Shown: piece after piece, positions 1 to 5,485 of the stretch
How the letters are laid out: the number at the start of each line of letters is the position of its first letter
Position numbering within the stretch: position 1 is the stretch's first letter
Assembly (NCBI GenBank): GCA_023391425.1
Contig: JAEWAX010000046.1
Span: forward strand, 1 to 5,485
Origin: Bacillota bacterium
GTDB lineage: Bacteria > Bacillota > Clostridia > Acetivibrionales > DSM-1351
DNA length: 5,485 bases
Direction: 5' to 3'
Position numbers and translations under genes: made by a program
Notes under the pieces: model-generated
The model's input: the letters and a program-made list of their open reading frames with translations, nothing else
The model's database searches: none
Told to the model about the DNA's origin: nothing

Positions 1-170
1 CTTTAGTGTTTTTTACTTGCTTTTCTTCTTTAGTGTTTTACTTGCTTTTCTTCTTTAGTGTTTTTTACTTGCTTTTCTTCTTTAGTGTTTTACTTGCTTT
101 TCTTCGTTTGTGTTTTACTTGCTTTTCTTCGTTTGTGTTTACACTTGCTTTTCTTCGTTGTGTTTTCTCT
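1..170. repeat. Tandem array of 25-27 bp units (minisatellite-like) downstream of rsmH
   Basis: Six full units and one decayed unit lie head to tail at 1-27, 28-52, 53-79, 80-104, 105-129, 130-155 and 156 to about 170. All full units share the core ACTTGCTTTTCTT on the plus strand. Unit lengths run 27, 25, 27, 25, 25, 26; the 27/25 difference is a run of six versus four T. Bases 1-52 and 53-104 are identical, so there is a 52-bp higher-order repeat. Units 5-7, nearest rsmH, begin CGTT instead of CTTTAG and are the most diverged. On the rsmH-sense strand the array is purine-rich (AAGAAAAGCAAG). All three sense frames contain stops and there is no ATG, so it looks non-coding, although one frame locally reads as a Lys/Glu-rich nonapeptide. 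The array reaches the window edge and its full size is unknown. Confidence 0.93.
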
Positions 171-195
171 TAATAAGATTTTATATTAACAGAAA

Positions 196-1137
196 TTAAA
201 TTTTCTGTAACACTCTAAGTTTTGCGCTTTTAGCCCTTGGATTATACTCCAACTCTTTCTTAGTTGAAACGATTGGCTTTCTATTCATCAATATTGCCTG
301 AGGTTTTTTACCACATATACAAACCGGGAAAGAAGGTGGACACGTACATGGATTTACCTGTTTATTAAATTGTACTTTTACAATTCTGTCCTCAAGTGAA
401 TGGAATGTTATTATACAGAGCCTTCCTCCACTTTTTAGCAATGACACACAATCTTCTATAGTACTACTCAAAATATCCAGCTCATGGTTTACAGCAATTC
501 TAATTGCCTGAAAAGTTCTCTTAGCTGGGTGTGGTCCATCACGTCTTGCACCACTTGGTACTGCCTTTTTGATAATATCAACCAATTCAAAAGTTGTTTT
601 TATTGGTTGTGTAACTCTAGCTTCAACTATAAATTTTGCAATTCTTGATGCCCAATTTTCTTCTCCAAAATCCCGAATAATACGAAATATCTCTTGCTCT
701 GAATAATCATTTACAATCTGATATGCTGATAGTTCAGAACTTCTATCCATTCTCATATCCAGTGGTGCATCATTTTGATAACTAAAACCTCTTGATGCCT
801 CATCAAGCTGATGTGATGATACCCCTAAGTCTAGCAGTATTCCATCAACTTCTGTAATTCCTAATTCTATACATGTATTACTTATATTTTTAAAATTTGT
901 ATTAACTACTTTAAAATTAGCTTCTGTTTTTATTTCTTCAAGGCGTTTCATAGAAGTCTCTATAGCAAAACTATCCTGGTCTAATCCAATCAGACAGCCT
1001 TTTGAATTTAATCTTCTGTATATTTCTGACGAGTGCCCCGCCCCACCAATAGTGCCATCAATATAAATTCCTTCTGGATTTATATTAAGATGTTCAATAC
1101 ACTCATCAAGCAATACAGATTTATGTTTAAATTCCAT
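196..1137 (-). CDS. rsmH: 16S rRNA (cytosine(1402)-N(4))-methyltransferase RsmH
   Basis: RsmH (formerly MraW) is a cytoplasmic SAM-dependent enzyme that methylates N4 of C1402 in the decoding centre of 16S rRNA. The 313 residues match the family's usual length. The class I methyltransferase SAM-binding motif is DGTIGGAGHS (27-36), followed by the acidic GLDQD (51-55) and DLGVSSHQLD (103-112). Other family blocks are GFSY (117-120), LDMRMD (126-131), RDGPHPAKRTFQAIRI (199-214), the substrate-side ITFHSLEDRIVK (243-254) and the C-terminal NPRAKSAKLR (299-308). A Cys-rich segment, CTCPPSFPVCICGKK (264-278), has the paired CxC...CxC pattern common in Firmicute RsmH. The ATG is preceded by GAGGTGA (1141-1147). 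The gene begins 36 bases after the mraZ stop, so the two are almost certainly co-transcribed from the promoter upstream of mraZ. No terminator is seen after it, consistent with a dcw operon continuing past the left edge. Confidence 0.97.
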   Translation of the reverse strand: MEFKHKSVLLDECIEHLNINPEGIYIDGTIGGAGHSSEIYRRLNSKGCLIGLDQDSFAIETSMKRLEEIKTEANFKVVNTNFKNISNTCIELGITEVDGILLDLGVSSHQLDEASRGFSYQNDAPLDMRMDRSSELSAYQIVNDYSEQEIFRIIRDFGEENWASRIAKFIVEARVTQPIKTTFELVDIIKKAVPSGARRDGPHPAKRTFQAIRIAVNHELDILSSTIEDCVSLLKSGGRLCIITFHSLEDRIVKVQFNKQVNPCTCPPSFPVCICGKKPQAILMNRKPIVSTKKELEYNPRAKSAKLRVLQKI

Positions 1138-1173
1138 CTTTCACCTCAAAGCGTCTTTTAATAATTATCTTTT

Positions 1174-1605
1174 CTATATTCCAAGCAACGCCATTTTTTC
1201 TGCTATCTTATCTGCGCTGATATTATCATCGCTACTATAATTTTCCCAAGTAGTCTTATCCCATATCTCAACTCTTGAGGAAACACCAATTATAGATATG
1301 TCCTTTTCAAGCGCTGCATATTCACGTAAATTTTGTGGTATAAGAATTCTTCCCTGTTTATCAACTTCACATTCAGTTGCACCAGAAAAGAAAAATCTAA
1401 TGAAAGCACGAACATCCTTATCAGTAAATGGAAGTGTCTTTAGTTTGTTTTCTAGGCTTGTCCACTCTTCAGATGAATACGCAAACAAACAGCTATCAAG
1501 TCCTTTTGTTATTATGAACTTTTCGCCCAAACCCTCTCTAAACTTTGAGGGTACTATTGCTCGTCCTTTTGGGTCAACTGTATGTTGGTACTCACCATAA
1601 AACAA
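1174..1605 (-). CDS. mraZ: Transcriptional regulator MraZ (TTG start)
   Basis: MraZ is a DNA-binding protein of the SpoVT/AbrB-like superfold. It heads the dcw cluster and, in the species studied, controls its own operon by binding short direct repeats near the promoter. The protein read from TTG at 1605 is 143 residues, the canonical length, and begins MFYGEYQHTVDPKGR as homologues do. The two half-repeats each carry the family DxxxR signature: DPKGR at 11-15 and DKQGR at 82-86. The frame stays open upstream to a GTG at 1650 (158 residues). Those extra 15 codons have no counterpart in the family as I know it, and that GTG sits inside the putative operator. The TTG has a strong GAGGTG ribosome site six bases upstream. 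A GTG at 1614 is also in frame but is part of that site. The gene ends 36 bases before rsmH. Confidence 0.95.
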   Translation of the reverse strand: MFYGEYQHTVDPKGRAIVPSKFREGLGEKFIITKGLDSCLFAYSSEEWTSLENKLKTLPFTDKDVRAFIRFFFSGATECEVDKQGRILIPQNLREYAALEKDISIIGVSSRVEIWDKTTWENYSSDDNISADKIAEKMALLGI

Positions 1606-1611
1606 ATTGTA

Positions 1612-1617
1612 CACCTC
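1612..1617 (-). promoter_or_regulatory. Ribosome binding site selecting the mraZ TTG start
   Basis: GAGGTG on the minus strand lies six bases before the TTG at 1605-1603. It resembles the GAGGTGA before rsmH. No comparable purine-rich site stands at proper distance before the GTG at 1650, which supports the shorter MraZ. Confidence 0.8.
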
Positions 1618-1634
1618 GCATTTTAAGAAATCAT

Positions 1635-1660
1635 CTCCACTTTCCACCACTTTGCACCAC
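1635..1660 (-). promoter_or_regulatory. MraZ operator: three direct repeats at 10-base spacing
   Basis: Reading the minus strand from 1660, three boxes follow at exactly ten-base intervals: GTGGTG (1660-1655), GTGGTG (1650-1645) and GTGGAG (1640-1635). The first two are followed by CAAA and GAAA, giving an AAAGTGG core at each later junction. Characterised MraZ proteins bind direct repeats with a TGGG/GTGG-type core spaced about one helical turn apart near the mraZ promoter. Position, orientation and period all fit. The repeats sit just downstream of the predicted transcription start, so binding would be expected to obstruct the promoter (inference). Confidence 0.85.
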
Positions 1661-1670
1661 TTATACGGAT

Positions 1671-1699
1671 ATTTTATTTCAAAATAAAGAATTTTACAA
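1671..1699 (-). promoter_or_regulatory. Predicted sigma-A-type promoter for mraZ-rsmH
   Basis: On the minus strand a -35-like TTGTAA (1699-1694) and a -10-like TAAAAT (1676-1671) are separated by exactly 17 bases. The hexamers match consensus at 4/6 and 5/6. A very AT-rich stretch with A/T runs lies upstream. Predicted initiation near 1664 would leave a leader of about 60 bases containing the three MraZ boxes and the ribosome site. The terminator just upstream makes a promoter here necessary unless there is readthrough. A second possible -10, TATAAG at 1666-1661, lacks a good -35. Confidence 0.6.
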
Positions 1700-1731
1700 T
1701 AGTTTTTAATAATTTATTTAATAAATAAAAC

Positions 1732-1770
1732 AAAAAAAATAAAAGATAGGATTAATATCCCGTCTTTTAT
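1732..1770 (-). terminator. Rho-independent terminator after rodA
   Basis: On the minus strand, arms at 1770-1757 and 1752-1739 form a 14-pair stem with one C/A mismatch and one G-T wobble around an ATTA loop. The stem includes ATAAAAGA paired with TCTTTTAT. A run of seven T (1738-1732) follows directly. It lies about 50 bases after the rodA stop and before the mraZ promoter, so it separates the lgt/rodA transcript from the mraZ transcript. There is no T run on the plus strand side, so it is one-directional. Confidence 0.88.
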
Positions 1771-1821
1771 AGTTCTTAAGCACTAGTACCTTTATCTGCA
1801 CAATAATGCTCACTATTATAT

Positions 1822-2946
1822 TTATTGTGTTGAATTAAAACTATTTCTTTTTCTTCTGATAGATACACTTAGCACTATACCAATTGCAATATAATATGCT
1901 AGCATTGCCGTACCTCCTTGACTTATAAAAGGCAAAGGCAATCCAGTTACCGGTAGAAGTCCTATACCCATACCAATGTTTTCTATAAAATTGAATGCAA
2001 GCATTGCAGTAATACCAATTACCAAAAAAGATCCGTATGAGTCATTGGCATTTTTTGCGATATGGATACACCTAAGTATGATAATCAATCCTATTATAAT
2101 TATTACTATCCCACCAATAAAGCCAAACTCCTCACCTACAACTGAAAATATAAAGTCTGATTCATTAACAGGAACTCCACCATTTTGAGTTAGAAGACCA
2201 CTACCATAACCTTGTCCAAACAGCTGACCTGACCCGATAGCTAATTTTGATCTCATAACATGGTAACCTCCACCCTGTGGATCTCTCTCCGGGGAAATAA
2301 ATGTTAATATCCTCTCTCTTCTTCTATCATTTAGCGCATAAACCCATATAAATGGCAAGGACAGCGTCAAGCCTCCACATAGAATAAATATATATCTATA
2401 TGGTACTCCGGCAATATAAATAAAAGTTAAAAAAATGAATCCAAATACTAGAGCTGTACCTAAATCTTTTTGTAAGAGTACAAAACCAATAGCTACACAA
2501 GAATATACAATAAACTTTATTATATCCGACTTGTTTTTTTCCTGACTGTCTTTTATTCTCTCTAAGAAAACTGAAGCCAAAATTATATATGCAATTTTAG
2601 CAAATTCAGATGGCTGAACACTCACTCCTGCTACGTTAATCCAGTTCTTATTACCAGACTGTTCTGTACCAAAAATCAAAACAATAGCCATTAACCCCAT
2701 TGCACCAAAAAAAATGAACAAGCTAAGTACCTTCAAATCTTTATAATCGATTGCACTAAGAATTAAACATAAGGCAATACCCATAATAAGAGCCATAACT
2801 TGAGGTTTAAACAGATTCGGTCTATTCCTAACAGCACTACTAAAAACAATAAGACCAATTGCAGATAAAACAAGAACTGCTATAAACAAAATGTAATCAA
2901 ATCTTTTGTATAGATTTGGGGTTTTTAATTTCTCAACAGAATACAT
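1822..2946 (-). CDS. rodA: Rod shape-determining SEDS peptidoglycan glycosyltransferase RodA
   Basis: SEDS proteins are polytopic membrane enzymes that polymerise lipid II into glycan strands with a partner class B PBP; RodA serves sidewall elongation. The 374-residue protein has about ten hydrophobic segments, the first near 18-36 and the last near 345-363, with a basic C-terminus. Family blocks are NWINVAGVSVQPSEFAK (101-117), LLQKDLGTALVF (157-168), GGGYHVMRSKLAIGSG (225-240) and ESDFIFSVVGEEFGF (262-276). Asp264 aligns with the essential Asp of the large extracellular loop; Trp102 and Glu114 match other conserved positions. The ESDFIFS block and the GLLPVTGLPLPFIS stretch favour RodA over FtsW or SpoVE, though SpoVE-like use cannot be excluded. 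In the usual ISYGG signature, Tyr is replaced by Gln343. AGGAAG (2961-2956) precedes the ATG by nine bases. The gene lies 91 bases after lgt and is closed by a terminator. Confidence 0.93.
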   Translation of the reverse strand: MYSVEKLKTPNLYKRFDYILFIAVLVLSAIGLIVFSSAVRNRPNLFKPQVMALIMGIALCLILSAIDYKDLKVLSLFIFFGAMGLMAIVLIFGTEQSGNKNWINVAGVSVQPSEFAKIAYIILASVFLERIKDSQEKNKSDIIKFIVYSCVAIGFVLLQKDLGTALVFGFIFLTFIYIAGVPYRYIFILCGGLTLSLPFIWVYALNDRRRERILTFISPERDPQGGGYHVMRSKLAIGSGQLFGQGYGSGLLTQNGGVPVNESDFIFSVVGEEFGFIGGIVIIIIGLIIILRCIHIAKNANDSYGSFLVIGITAMLAFNFIENIGMGIGLLPVTGLPLPFISQGGTAMLAYYIAIGIVLSVSIRRKRNSFNSTQ

Positions 2947-2968
2947 TTTACACCGCTTCCTAATATCA

Positions 2969-2997
2969 TTTATATTTCAACTTTCACATTAAAACAA
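2969..2997 (-). promoter_or_regulatory. Possible promoter in the lgt-rodA gap
   Basis: In the 91-base gap after lgt, minus-strand TTGTTT (2997-2992) and TATAAA (2974-2969) are separated by 17 bases. The -10 matches 5/6 but the -35 only 3/6. In such AT-rich DNA this can arise by chance. It may give rodA its own transcript in addition to readthrough from lgt, since I see no convincing terminator between them. Confidence 0.3.
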
Positions 2998-3037
2998 CAT
3001 CAGCTGTAGTTCTAGGTATGTTCACCCCTGATATATC

Positions 3038-4147
3038 TTAATCCTTATGCTCATCGACATCAGAATTCCCCTCAGTTTCTTGAGTTTTTAAGCCTTTTTC
3101 AGCTTGAACTTCTGGCTGTTTGTTGTCTCCGCTGCTATCTTCTACAACAGGACTTTCCAATTGCTGATCTACACTAAGATGTTCCTTTGTAGCCTCATTA
3201 TGCTGCAGTTGCTCTACTTCAAGGTGATTTTCTTCTTCCATAATTTTAAGGATATCACCATAACCACTCGGTACAACTTCATCCTCTTGAGTACTCCCAT
3301 TTTTAATCTTGCTTCTCTTATAAATAATAAATATACCAAAAGCAATCGCGAGTATAATTGACAAGAGCTGAGATACTCTTAAATTTCCAATCATCAAGCT
3401 GTCCGTTCTCATTCCCTCAATGAATGCCCTGCCAATGCAGTAAGTTACAAAGTATAGACAAAAAACCTCTCCATCAAACTTCTTCTTCTTTCTCATCCAT
3501 AACAATAATGCAAATATTGCAAAATTTAAAATGGATTCATATAAAAATGTAGGATGTACGGGCAAATCTGGATAAACTGTTATCCCATTCAATTCTTTTA
3601 ATTGTGCAGCTACTCCAGCTAAATAGGCCTTTGTTGCTGGACTTGTCATACCCCAAGGAAGTGACGTATTTGTACCAAAAGCCTCTTGATTAAAGAAATT
3701 CCCCCAGCGGCCTATAGCCTGTCCAAGTACTAAATAGGGTATTAAAAAATCAAAGAACTTAAAAGTTGGTATTTTTTTATACTTAGCTACAAAATAAGCT
3801 GTAATAACTCCGAAAATTATACCACCATATATCGCAAGTCCGCCTTCTCTAGTTGCAAAAATCTTAGTTAAATCATATCTATAATCTTGCCAGTTAAATA
3901 TTACAAAATATAATCTAGCGCCTATTATTCCAATTGGAACAGCAAACAACAACAAGTCAATTACTGTATCAGGCACAAAACCAAACTTCTTTGAATCCTT
4001 CATTGCCCAAAGTACACAAACTAAAAAAGCAAATGCAATTATAATCCCATACCAATATATTGGAGTATTAAATACTTTAAAAGCTACTCGTGAAATATTC
4101 AAATCTATCCCAAGGTTAGGGAAACTTACAGCTATTCTTTCATCCAT
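3038..4147 (-). CDS. lgt: Phosphatidylglycerol--prolipoprotein diacylglyceryl transferase Lgt with acidic C-terminal tail
   Basis: Lgt transfers diacylglycerol from phosphatidylglycerol to the lipobox Cys of prolipoproteins, the first step of lipoprotein maturation in the cytoplasmic membrane. Several membrane segments span roughly residues 31-278. Recognisable blocks are IYWYG (30-34; Tyr33 fits E. coli Tyr26), GARLYFVIF (76-84), REGGLAIYGG (100-109), the signature GRWGNFFNQEAFG (146-158; Arg147, Asn150, Glu155 and Gly158 fit E. coli Arg143, Asn146, Glu151 and Gly154), HPTFLYES (198-205) and RAFIEGMR (240-247). The position of E. coli His103 is Tyr108 here; I recall Tyr as common in clostridial homologues. 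Residues from about 284 to 369 form a hydrophilic tail rich in Glu, Asp and Gln, absent from typical Lgt of 260-290 residues. GGAGG (4156-4152) stands four bases before the ATG. The gene starts 79 bases after the M16 peptidase gene. Confidence 0.96.
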   Translation of the reverse strand: MDERIAVSFPNLGIDLNISRVAFKVFNTPIYWYGIIIAFAFLVCVLWAMKDSKKFGFVPDTVIDLLLFAVPIGIIGARLYFVIFNWQDYRYDLTKIFATREGGLAIYGGIIFGVITAYFVAKYKKIPTFKFFDFLIPYLVLGQAIGRWGNFFNQEAFGTNTSLPWGMTSPATKAYLAGVAAQLKELNGITVYPDLPVHPTFLYESILNFAIFALLLWMRKKKKFDGEVFCLYFVTYCIGRAFIEGMRTDSLMIGNLRVSQLLSIILAIAFGIFIIYKRSKIKNGSTQEDEVVPSGYGDILKIMEEENHLEVEQLQHNEATKEHLSVDQQLESPVVEDSSGDNKQPEVQAEKGLKTQETEGNSDVDEHKD

Positions 4148-4156
4148 AAAACCTCC

Positions 4157-4179
4157 GCAAAATTTCGTCTTAATTTTGC
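4157..4179 (-). other. Perfect 8-bp inverted repeat abutting the lgt ribosome binding site
   Basis: GCAAAATT (4157-4164) and AATTTTGC (4172-4179) are perfect reverse complements with a seven-base spacer. In the lgt leader RNA this could form a hairpin whose 3' foot ends directly against the GGAGG at 4156-4152. It has no T run and is not a terminator. It could be a protein site, a weak translational control element, or chance in AT-rich DNA. Confidence 0.35.
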
Positions 4180-4226
4180 CTTATCTTTTGAACAAACAAA
4201 TAATAACTTTTTACTAAAAATTTGAT

Positions 4227-5485
4227 TTATTTTGAATGTCCTTTAATAACAGATAATGCCATACGTTCAATATCAAAATGCTTATCGAATACATCAGTAA
4301 TATAATCAAAACTTATTGTATCATAAACATCTAAATAATCAAACATTGTGACACCTTTGAAATATAAATTTATAAATGACCGAGATATACTCTCCACAGA
4401 ATTCATTTGTCTCAAGTATCTGCCCTTTGATGCTTTAACCAATCTGTCAAAAATTTGTGGATCAAGTCCGTTATCTCTTAATTTTTTTATTTCTTTTACT
4501 ATACTCTCTCTAACAGCCTCTGGATTTATCGACTCTCCACCCAAAATTGAATATGCATAGCTCTTTTCAATAGAAAAATCCATTTCAAAGGTGGAATTAA
4601 TAAGCCCTTTATCATATAGTGTTGTATATAGTTCAGAACTTTTCCCAACAAGCATAGATAGTAAGAGTTTAACAGCCAAATCATATTTTAATATTTCTAT
4701 GCCTTGAAGATTAAAGTTATTGTCCTTAAATCCGGTATAGAAAAGAGGCGTTGAAACAGGCATCTTTTGTTCTACATATTTTTTGTTTATACTCTCACTT
4801 TCTTCTGGAAATATTCTTTTTATTTCAGCAGTCTTTGTTGTTGTCTTTATATTCTTTTCAATCTGTTCAAATACTTGCTTGTGGTCTACATCACCGACTA
4901 CTGTTACAACCATATTTGATGGATTATAAAACGTCTCATAGCATTTGTACAACATTTCTTTTGTTATTTTGCTAATACTCTCTATTGTTCCGGCAATATC
5001 ATATTTAACTGGATGCTTTTCATACAAAGCATCTAACAGGTTTAAGGAAACTCTCCACCCAGGGTCATCACGATACATATTAATTTCTTGTCCGATAATG
5101 CCCTTTTCCCTCTCAACACTTTCCTTGGTAATGTACGGATTCTGAACAAAGTTCAAAAGCAAATCAAAATTCTCTCTAAACATATCTGTACAAGAAAATA
5201 AATAAACCGTCTGATTAAAGCTTGTGAAAGCATTTGGCTTTGAACCTAAGGCGGCAAATTTATCCATTACACTTCCATCCTTTTGTTCAAAAAGCTTGTG
5301 CTCTAAAAAGTGTGCAATGCCATCTGGCACTCTTGTTTTAGTATTCTCACCGGGAATAATAAACTCATTATCTACTGAACCATATTGTGTTGAAAAGGTT
5401 GCATGCTTCTTGTAATAACCTTTTTTAGGAACTACAATACATTTCAATCCACTACTGTGTTCATATTTATATATAGTTTCATCAT
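4227..5485 (-). CDS. yfmH: M16 family zinc peptidase homologue, YmfH/YfmH type (5' end beyond window)
   Basis: This is an M16 (insulinase/processing-peptidase) family protein resembling B. subtilis YmfH, which current naming links to EF-P 5-aminopentanol modification. That role is taken from the family and not shown here. The inverted zinc motif HxxEH is intact as HFLEH (codons 5312-5298), inside DGIAHFLEHKLFE. The third ligand is probably the second Glu of EREKGIIGQE, about 71 residues later. YGSVDNEF, NAFTSF, GTIESIS and FYNPSNMVVTVVGDVD are further family blocks, the last closing the first M16 domain; a second, less conserved domain follows. The frame is open to the right edge: 12 codons (DETIYKYEHSSG) precede the TTG at 5447 and match the N-terminal style of homologues. 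That TTG is therefore internal, and at least 418 residues lie in view. A partner M16 gene (YmfF/YfmF type) is commonly upstream and would be outside the window. Confidence 0.9.
   Translation of the reverse strand, partial: DETIYKYEHSSGLKCIVVPKKGYYKKHATFSTQYGSVDNEFIIPGENTKTRVPDGIAHFLEHKLFEQKDGSVMDKFAALGSKPNAFTSFNQTVYLFSCTDMFRENFDLLLNFVQNPYITKESVEREKGIIGQEINMYRDDPGWRVSLNLLDALYEKHPVKYDIAGTIESISKITKEMLYKCYETFYNPSNMVVTVVGDVDHKQVFEQIEKNIKTTTKTAEIKRIFPEESESINKKYVEQKMPVSTPLFYTGFKDNNFNLQGIEILKYDLAVKLLLSMLVGKSSELYTTLYDKGLINSTFEMDFSIEKSYAYSILGGESINPEAVRESIVKEIKKLRDNGLDPQIFDRLVKASKGRYLRQMNSVESISRSFINLYFKGVTMFDYLDVYDTISFDYITDVFDKHFDIERMALSVIKGHSK

Noticed and set aside
1..170. CRISPR array
   Set aside because: The units are contiguous, with no unique spacers between identical repeats.
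1..173. Plus-strand frame open through the whole repeat array (Phe/Leu/Ser-rich)
   Set aside because: It is low-complexity T-rich sequence with no ribosome binding site, runs opposite to all genes, and exists only because TAG in the units happens to fall in other frames.
191..206. Short hairpin at the rsmH stop (AGAAA/TTTCT arms)
   Set aside because: Only about five A-T-rich pairs, overlapping the stop codon, with no T run after it; not a credible terminator.
1298..1600. Plus-strand open frame of 100 codons opposite mraZ
   Set aside because: It is antisense to a clear family gene, shows no recognisable protein features, and has no supporting ribosome site.
2990..3010. Hairpin after lgt (AACTACA/TGTTGTT arms) as a terminator
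   Set aside because: Seven pairs including a mismatch and followed only by TTAA; too weak to call.
4180..4226. Promoter for lgt in the peptidase-lgt gap
   Set aside because: AT-rich hexamer-like pieces are present but none gives an acceptable -35/-10 pair at 16-18 base spacing.

Overview
The window is a low-GC, tightly packed chromosomal segment in which every recognisable gene lies on the minus strand. Gene content and order (a YmfH/YfmH-type M16 peptidase, lgt, rodA, then mraZ and rsmH) together with the AT-rich composition suggest a Firmicute of the class Clostridia, perhaps a Ruminiclostridium/Hungateiclostridium-like organism. The class-level inference rests on protein style and synteny remembered from the family; the genus is a guess.

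In transcription order (right to left), the window opens inside a 5'-truncated M16 zinc peptidase homologue (4227 to the right edge). Lgt, the lipoprotein diacylglyceryl transferase, follows (3038-4147) and carries an unusual acidic C-terminal tail of about 85 residues. Next is RodA, the SEDS peptidoglycan polymerase (1822-2946). A rho-independent terminator at 1732-1770 closes this group.

A fresh promoter (about 1671-1699) then starts the mraZ-rsmH unit, which is the classical head of the division and cell wall (dcw) cluster. Between this promoter and mraZ lie three ten-base direct repeats that match MraZ operator boxes, so autoregulation by MraZ is likely. MraZ itself most plausibly starts at a TTG codon at 1605, behind a good ribosome binding site. 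A start at the upstream GTG at 1650 would lie inside the operator. rsmH (196-1137) encodes the 16S rRNA m4C1402 methyltransferase.

Downstream of rsmH, where ftsL/ftsI-type genes would be expected, the left edge holds a tandem array of 25-27 bp units (1 to about 170). It includes a perfect 52-bp higher-order duplication. No reading frame on the transcribed strand stays open across it, and it probably continues beyond the window.

The theme is envelope growth: lipoprotein maturation, elongation-type glycan polymerisation, and entry to the division cluster. I found no clearly new system. The points most worth a second look are the MraZ operator with its start-codon consequence, the tandem array, the Lgt tail, and a Tyr-to-Gln change in the RodA signature.
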